A DNA stretch of 8,900 nucleotides from an uncultured Pseudodesulfovibrio sp. GTDB lineage: Bacteria > Desulfobacterota > Desulfovibrionia > Desulfovibrionales > Desulfovibrionaceae. The notes below the pieces were generated by a model. That model did no database searches, was not told the DNA's origin, and saw only the letters and a list, made by a program, of their open reading frames with translations. The position numbers were made by a program, and so were the translations under genes. The stretch spans positions 1-8,900 of the forward strand of contig CAMYLL010000086.1 in assembly GCA_947259235.1 (NCBI GenBank), written 5' to 3'. Shown one piece after another: positions 5,691 to 8,900 of the stretch (position 1 is its first letter; each line of letters begins with the position of its first letter).

Positions 5691-8260
5691 AAGCGCCCAA
5701 GCTCTTTCTCAAGCCGCTGCTCTTCATGGTGGTGATCTTCGGCATGATTTCCGTGGTCTCGTCGGTGACCTTCGGCAACCGGCTCAAGCGGGAGATGACC
5801 CGCGAATATGAATCCAAGGCCCTGGCCTTGGCCGGCAGCATGGCCGAGTCGGACATCGTGACCATCCTCAGCCGGGATGCGGGCAGCGTGCAGGCGCGCA
5901 TAGACCAGTACAAGCAGATCGCCGGGGTGTCCTATGTCCTGGTGGCCGACGAGCATGGCGAGATCCTCGCCCATACCTTTGTGCCAGACGTGCCACCGGC
6001 CGTTCGCGCCCTTGTTTCCAAGACGCGCGACCTGCCCGGCGACGAGTACATCCTGCGTGACATTGTCGACGGCGACAGCCGGTATCTGCACGTTGCGCGG
6101 CCCATCCTCTCGGGACTGGCCGGATACGTCCACATCGGCATGGATTCGGAGATCATCGCCACACACATCCGCGAGGCAGTGGTTGAGCAGCAGTTGGTGA
6201 CCCTGATCCTGTTTGCGGCCAGCCTGATCATCGCCTTCATCTTCATCATGAATATTTCCAAGCCACTCAACCTGCTGGCGGAATACGCCGGGCGCGTGGC
6301 CAACAAGGATTTCGATAGCGTGCCGGAGATCAACTCCCACGACGAGGTGGGCCAGTTGGCCCACGCCATGCGGTCCATGGCCTGGCACATCTCGGAGCTT
6401 GTGAGCAACCTGGAGGAGCGCGTGCGCAGCAAGACCCAGGAGCTGAAGGAGGCGCGCGACGCTTTGAGGCAGAAGGTGGAGTCGCGTACCAGCGAGCTGC
6501 TGCGGGCCAACACCCAGCTCAAGATCGAGATAGCCGAGCGCAAGGTCATCGGCGAGGCGTTGCGCAAGGCGGAGCGGAAGTACCGGACCATTTTCGAGAA
6601 CGCCCTGGAAGGCATCTACCAGACGTCGCCCAGCGGCCGGTTTCTGAGCGCCAATCCGTCCCTGGCCCGTATCCTGGGGTTCAAGTCCGCAGACGAGCTG
6701 ATGGGGTCGGTCTATGACATCGGCACGCAGATGTACATGGAGCCGCAGCGGCGCAAGGAATTTCTGCGGCTCATCGAGGAGACCGGCGAGGTGAAGAACT
6801 TCGTCTCCAAGGTGCGCCGCCGCGACGGGCGCATTATCTGGATATCCGAGAACGCCCGGCGCATCAGCGACAGCGACGGCGCGGTCATGTGCTACGAGGG
6901 CTCGGTGGAGGACATCACCCTGCGCAAGAAGGCTGAGGACCAGCTCAAACGACAGGCGTTTCACGACCCCCTCACCGGACTGCCCAACCGCGCCCTGTTC
7001 CTGGACCACCTGCGCATGGCGATGGAGCGCGGGAGGCGGCGCAAGCATCTTTTCGCGGTCATCTACATGGACCTGGACCGGTTCAAGGTCATCAACGACT
7101 CGCTGGGGCATGAGACCGGTGACGAGCTGCTCAGGAACGTGGCCCGGGTACTGGAGAAATGCGGCCGGACCGTGGACACCATCGCCCGCTTCGGGGGCGA
7201 CGAGTTCGCCATTCTGCTGGAGGAGATATCCGCGCCCAGGGACACCATCGCCATCGCCCGGCGCATACTCGAAGGCGTGCGCCAGCCCTTCACCATCAAT
7301 GGCAACGAGGTCTTTACTTCCGCCTCTTTGGGTATCGTCCTCAAGACCGACGGGTACGACCGGCCCGAGGCGCTCCTGCGCGACGCGGATACGGCCATGT
7401 ACCGGGCCAAGGAGCACGGCAAGGCGCGCTTCAAGGTGTTCAACCAGAAGATGCACGATCAGGCCCTGCGGCTTATGGCCCTTGAGACCGACCTGCGTCG
7501 GGCCGTGGACCTGCGCGAGTTCGAGGTGGTCTATCAGCCCATCGTCTGCCTGGATACGCGCCGGGTGTGCGGGTTCGAGGCCCTGGTCCGCTGGCGCCAC
7601 CCGGAACACGGCGTGATCATGCCCGGCGACTTCATCTCTCTGGCCGAGGATACGGGCCTCATCTATTCCATCGACAATCTGGTGCTGGTGGAGGCGTGCG
7701 CCCAGGTCAAGCACTGGCAGTCCACCTTCGGCGCACGGATGGGCGAGCACCTGACGCTCAACATCAACATCTCGGGCAAGCACTTCGGCCAGCCGCTCTT
7801 GCTCAGCCAGGTGACGCGCGCGCTGGGCGACTCCGGCCTGCATCCCGAGTCGCTGAATATCGAGATCACCGAGAGCGCGCTCATGGACAACCCGGCCATG
7901 GCCGAGGAGGTCCTCAAGCAGCTCAAGATTCTCGGCACCAAGGTGTGCATCGACGATTTTGGCACGGGCTATTCCTCCCTGTCCTACCTCCAGCGGTTCC
8001 CCATCGACGTGGTCAAGGTGGACCGCTCCTTCATCGACGGAGTGGAAGGAAACCTCGACAGCCAGGCCATCGTGCGCACGGTCTTCACCCTGGGGCAGTC
8101 CCTGGGGCTCAAGGTCGTGGCCGAGGGCGTGGAAACGCCGGACCAGCTCGCCTTCCTCGAACGGGAAGGGTGCCGGTACGTGCAGGGGTTCCTCTTCTAC
8201 AAGCCGCTCTCGGCCGGTGAGGTGGACGAGCTGCTGTCGGGCGGCTCAATCGGTTCGTAG
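5687..8260 (+). CDS. Membrane c-di-GMP enzyme: Cache-like sensor-HAMP-PAS-GGDEF-EAL
   Basis: An 857-residue inner-membrane protein that could both make and break c-di-GMP. Order: membrane helix about 7-29; periplasmic domain about 30-168 resembling a single Cache/PDC fold (VSYVLVADEHGEILAHTF, later GYVHIGMD); second helix about 170-190; HAMP about 188-243 (SKPL, HDEVGQLAHAM); coiled coil about 235-295; PAS with PAC about 297-415 (KYRTIFENALEGIYQ to SVEDITLRKKAE); GGDEF domain from about 420; EAL domain about 600-848. The cyclase site GGDEF (503-507) is intact and preceded by the product-inhibition I-site RTVD (494-497). The EAL domain keeps E631 (EAL), NIN, EITE, DDFGTGYSS, VKVD, AEGVE and QGF, so the phosphodiesterase should be active too. 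ATG 5687 overlaps the binding-protein stop and follows GGGGTGG; an in-frame GTG at 5678 is less likely. Which activity dominates is unknown. Confidence 0.95.
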   Translation: MKAPKLFLKPLLFMVVIFGMISVVSSVTFGNRLKREMTREYESKALALAGSMAESDIVTILSRDAGSVQARIDQYKQIAGVSYVLVADEHGEILAHTFVPDVPPAVRALVSKTRDLPGDEYILRDIVDGDSRYLHVARPILSGLAGYVHIGMDSEIIATHIREAVVEQQLVTLILFAASLIIAFIFIMNISKPLNLLAEYAGRVANKDFDSVPEINSHDEVGQLAHAMRSMAWHISELVSNLEERVRSKTQELKEARDALRQKVESRTSELLRANTQLKIEIAERKVIGEALRKAERKYRTIFENALEGIYQTSPSGRFLSANPSLARILGFKSADELMGSVYDIGTQMYMEPQRRKEFLRLIEETGEVKNFVSKVRRRDGRIIWISENARRISDSDGAVMCYEGSVEDITLRKKAEDQLKRQAFHDPLTGLPNRALFLDHLRMAMERGRRRKHLFAVIYMDLDRFKVINDSLGHETGDELLRNVARVLEKCGRTVDTIARFGGDEFAILLEEISAPRDTIAIARRILEGVRQPFTINGNEVFTSASLGIVLKTDGYDRPEALLRDADTAMYRAKEHGKARFKVFNQKMHDQALRLMALETDLRRAVDLREFEVVYQPIVCLDTRRVCGFEALVRWRHPEHGVIMPGDFISLAEDTGLIYSIDNLVLVEACAQVKHWQSTFGARMGEHLTLNINISGKHFGQPLLLSQVTRALGDSGLHPESLNIEITESALMDNPAMAEEVLKQLKILGTKVCIDDFGTGYSSLSYLQRFPIDVVKVDRSFIDGVEGNLDSQAIVRTVFTLGQSLGLKVVAEGVETPDQLAFLEREGCRYVQGFLFYKPLSAGEVDELLSGGSIGS

Positions 8261-8267
8261 CCGCTGT

Positions 8268-8303
8268 GGGCCGTTTGCCTCAGGGCGTCGGAGCGAACGG
8301 CCC
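8268..8303 (+). terminator. Strong hairpin after the GGDEF-EAL gene (possible terminator without T-run)
   Basis: GGGCCGTTTGC (8268-8278) pairs with GCGAACGGCCC (8293-8303) to give an 11-pair stem with one T-G wobble and a 14-base loop. It begins 7 bases after the stop codon at 8258-8260. The following bases (GTCGAACAATG) are not T-rich, so it does not fit a classical intrinsic terminator. It may slow or terminate transcription, protect the upstream mRNA 3' end, or be part of the nhaA leader. Confidence 0.45.
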
Positions 8304-8316
8304 GTCGAACAATGTA

Positions 8317-8372
8317 CGGCCTGCGGGAGACTGCTCTCCATGCGGGAGGCATGAGTGAGACCGGGCAGGCTG
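8317..8372 (+). promoter_or_regulatory. Structured nhaA leader, candidate cation (nhaA-I/Li+-type) riboswitch
   Basis: The mRNA leader can fold into a closing stem, 8317-8324 with 8365-8372 (eight pairs, core GCCTGC/GCAGGC, one G-U), enclosing two adjacent hairpins: GGAGA/TCTCC (8326-8330 with 8335-8339, CTGC loop) and ATGC/GCAT (8340-8343 with 8349-8352, GGGAG loop). The unpaired segment 8353-8364 joins back to the closing stem. A competing hairpin GGCA/TGCC (8364-8367 with 8371-8374) would break the closing stem, offering a switch. The nhaA Shine-Dalgarno is 15 bases downstream. RNA motifs named nhaA-I and nhaA-II are known upstream of nhaA genes and have been reported as Li+-sensing riboswitches. 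I could not align this sequence to their consensus, so class membership is inference from position and folding. Confidence 0.42.
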
Positions 8373-8387
8373 CCACGAAAATACTAC

Positions 8388-8393
8388 AGGAGG
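8388..8393 (+). promoter_or_regulatory. Strong ribosome binding site deciding the nhaA start
   Basis: AGGAGG, a full Shine-Dalgarno core, ends 5 bases before ATG 8399. Two other ATGs in the same frame, at 8312 and 8351, lack a properly spaced Shine-Dalgarno (GGAGG is only one base before 8351) and fall inside the structured leader, so 8399 is preferred. Confidence 0.85.
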
Positions 8394-8398
8394 CGTCA

Positions 8399-8900
8399 AT
8401 GGCCATCTCGCGTTTTTTCCAATGCAGACTGGATCCCATCGATCAGGTCCTGATGCCGTTTCAGGCGTTCTTCAAGTCCAAGTCCACCAGCGGGGTGCTG
8501 CTCATGGTCAGCGCCCTGGCCGCTCTTGTCTGGGCCAACTCGCCCTGGGCCGCGTCGTACGAGGGCCTGTGGTCCATGCGCTTCACCGTGGGGCTGGGGG
8601 ATGCGGCCCTCTCGAAGCCGCTTCTGCTGTGGGTCAACGACGGACTCATGGCCCTGTTCTTCTTCGTGGTCGGCCTGGAGATCAAGCGGGAGTTTCTGGC
8701 CGGAGAGCTGTCCAGCCGCAGCCAGGCGATCCTGCCCATAGCCGCCGCCGTGGGCGGCATGGCTGTCCCCGCGCTGTTCTATGTCCTGGCCTGCGGGGAT
8801 GGCGGCGCGGTGCGCGGCTGGGGTATACCCATGGCCACGGATATCGCCTTTGCCCTGGGCATCATGGCCCTGCTGGGTGACAGGGTTCCCTACCAGCTCA
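8399..8900 (+). CDS. nhaA: NhaA family Na+/H+ antiporter, N-terminal part (3' end outside window)
   Basis: The first 167 codons of an NhaA-type antiporter, an inner-membrane protein that expels Na+ (and Li+) in exchange for protons and controls internal pH and sodium. The family is typically about 380-450 residues, so well over half is missing. Visible hallmarks: FFKSKSTSGVLLMVSALAALVWANSPW (residues 24-50, first helix), LLLWVNDGLMALFFFVVGLEIKREF (75-99, with the GLEIKRE motif), ILPIAAAVGGMAVPALFY (111-128), and ATDIAFALGIMALLGDRVP (146-164), where D148 corresponds to D133 of E. coli NhaA. The paired transport aspartates (D163/D164 in E. coli) lie beyond the window end. The frame is the same as that of the GGDEF-EAL gene, separated from it only by that gene's TAG stop, but its own strong Shine-Dalgarno indicates independent initiation. 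Confidence 0.94.
   Translation, partial: MAISRFFQCRLDPIDQVLMPFQAFFKSKSTSGVLLMVSALAALVWANSPWAASYEGLWSMRFTVGLGDAALSKPLLLWVNDGLMALFFFVVGLEIKREFLAGELSSRSQAILPIAAAVGGMAVPALFYVLACGDGGAVRGWGIPMATDIAFALGIMALLGDRVPYQL

Noticed and set aside
5627..7843. Very long (738-codon) open frame on the minus strand
   Set aside because: It lies antisense to the GGDEF-EAL gene, whose domains and catalytic motifs are unmistakable. Long antisense frames arise from GC-rich third codon positions, and the translated product has no recognisable fold.
8261..8398. Fusion or readthrough of the GGDEF-EAL gene into nhaA
   Set aside because: The two genes share a frame and only the TAG at 8258-8260 separates them, with 46 open codons between. 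In GC-rich DNA this is not rare, and nhaA has its own strong ribosome binding site, so fusion is not supported.
8261..8398. c-di-GMP (GEMM) riboswitch upstream of nhaA
   Set aside because: Position after a c-di-GMP gene made this attractive, but I see none of the conserved GEMM core segments or its tetraloop-receptor arrangement in the leader.
1..8900. CRISPR array, tRNA/rRNA genes, insertion sequences, prophage or integrase
   Set aside because: No regularly spaced repeats, no tRNA-like cloverleaf, no transposase or integrase frame and no terminal inverted repeats were seen; the window is almost fully explained by ordinary chromosomal genes.

Overview
The window reads as a GC-rich Gram-negative chromosome. 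An outer-membrane lipid-transport (Mla) operon shows a diderm envelope. The Mla gene order, the several signal-peptide proteins and the large multidomain c-di-GMP protein would suit a Desulfovibrio/Pseudodesulfovibrio-like deltaproteobacterium. That placement is an impression; no taxonomic marker is present.

Region 1 (1-3593, + strand) is a tight operon: the 3' end of mlaE (permease), then mlaF (ATPase), mlaD (MCE protein), mlaC (periplasmic lipid carrier), mlaA (outer-membrane component) and a small YfcE/MJ0936-type metallophosphoesterase. Genes overlap or are 11-28 bases apart, so co-transcription is likely. No mlaB (STAS) gene is visible after mlaE. MlaA has a signal peptide but no lipobox cysteine, unlike the E. 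coli lipoprotein.

Region 2 (3594-4439) holds a possible terminator hairpin and a minus-strand gene for a small membrane-anchored protein with a carboxypeptidase-regulatory-like (beta-sandwich) domain. It is followed by a 210-base divergent intergenic region carrying a cluster of GGTCA/TGACC half-sites, a repeated 12-mer and a 12-base palindrome, which look like regulator binding sites.

Region 3 (4440-8260, + strand) is the most interesting part. A secreted type-1 periplasmic binding protein overlaps by an ATGA junction a membrane protein with a periplasmic Cache-like sensor, HAMP, coiled coil, PAS, intact GGDEF (with I-site) and intact EAL domains. No ABC permease or ATPase accompanies the binding protein. 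The pair therefore looks like a ligand-sensing c-di-GMP module, similar in architecture to the NspS-MbaA pair of Vibrio cholerae but with a different binding-protein family.

Region 4 (8261-8900) has a strong hairpin just after the GGDEF-EAL gene and then the 5' part of nhaA (Na+/H+ antiporter), cut by the window end. The nhaA leader can fold into a closing stem enclosing two hairpins, just ahead of a strong Shine-Dalgarno sequence. Because nhaA-I and nhaA-II RNA motifs, reported as Li+-sensing riboswitches, occur upstream of nhaA genes, this leader is a good riboswitch candidate, not proven here.
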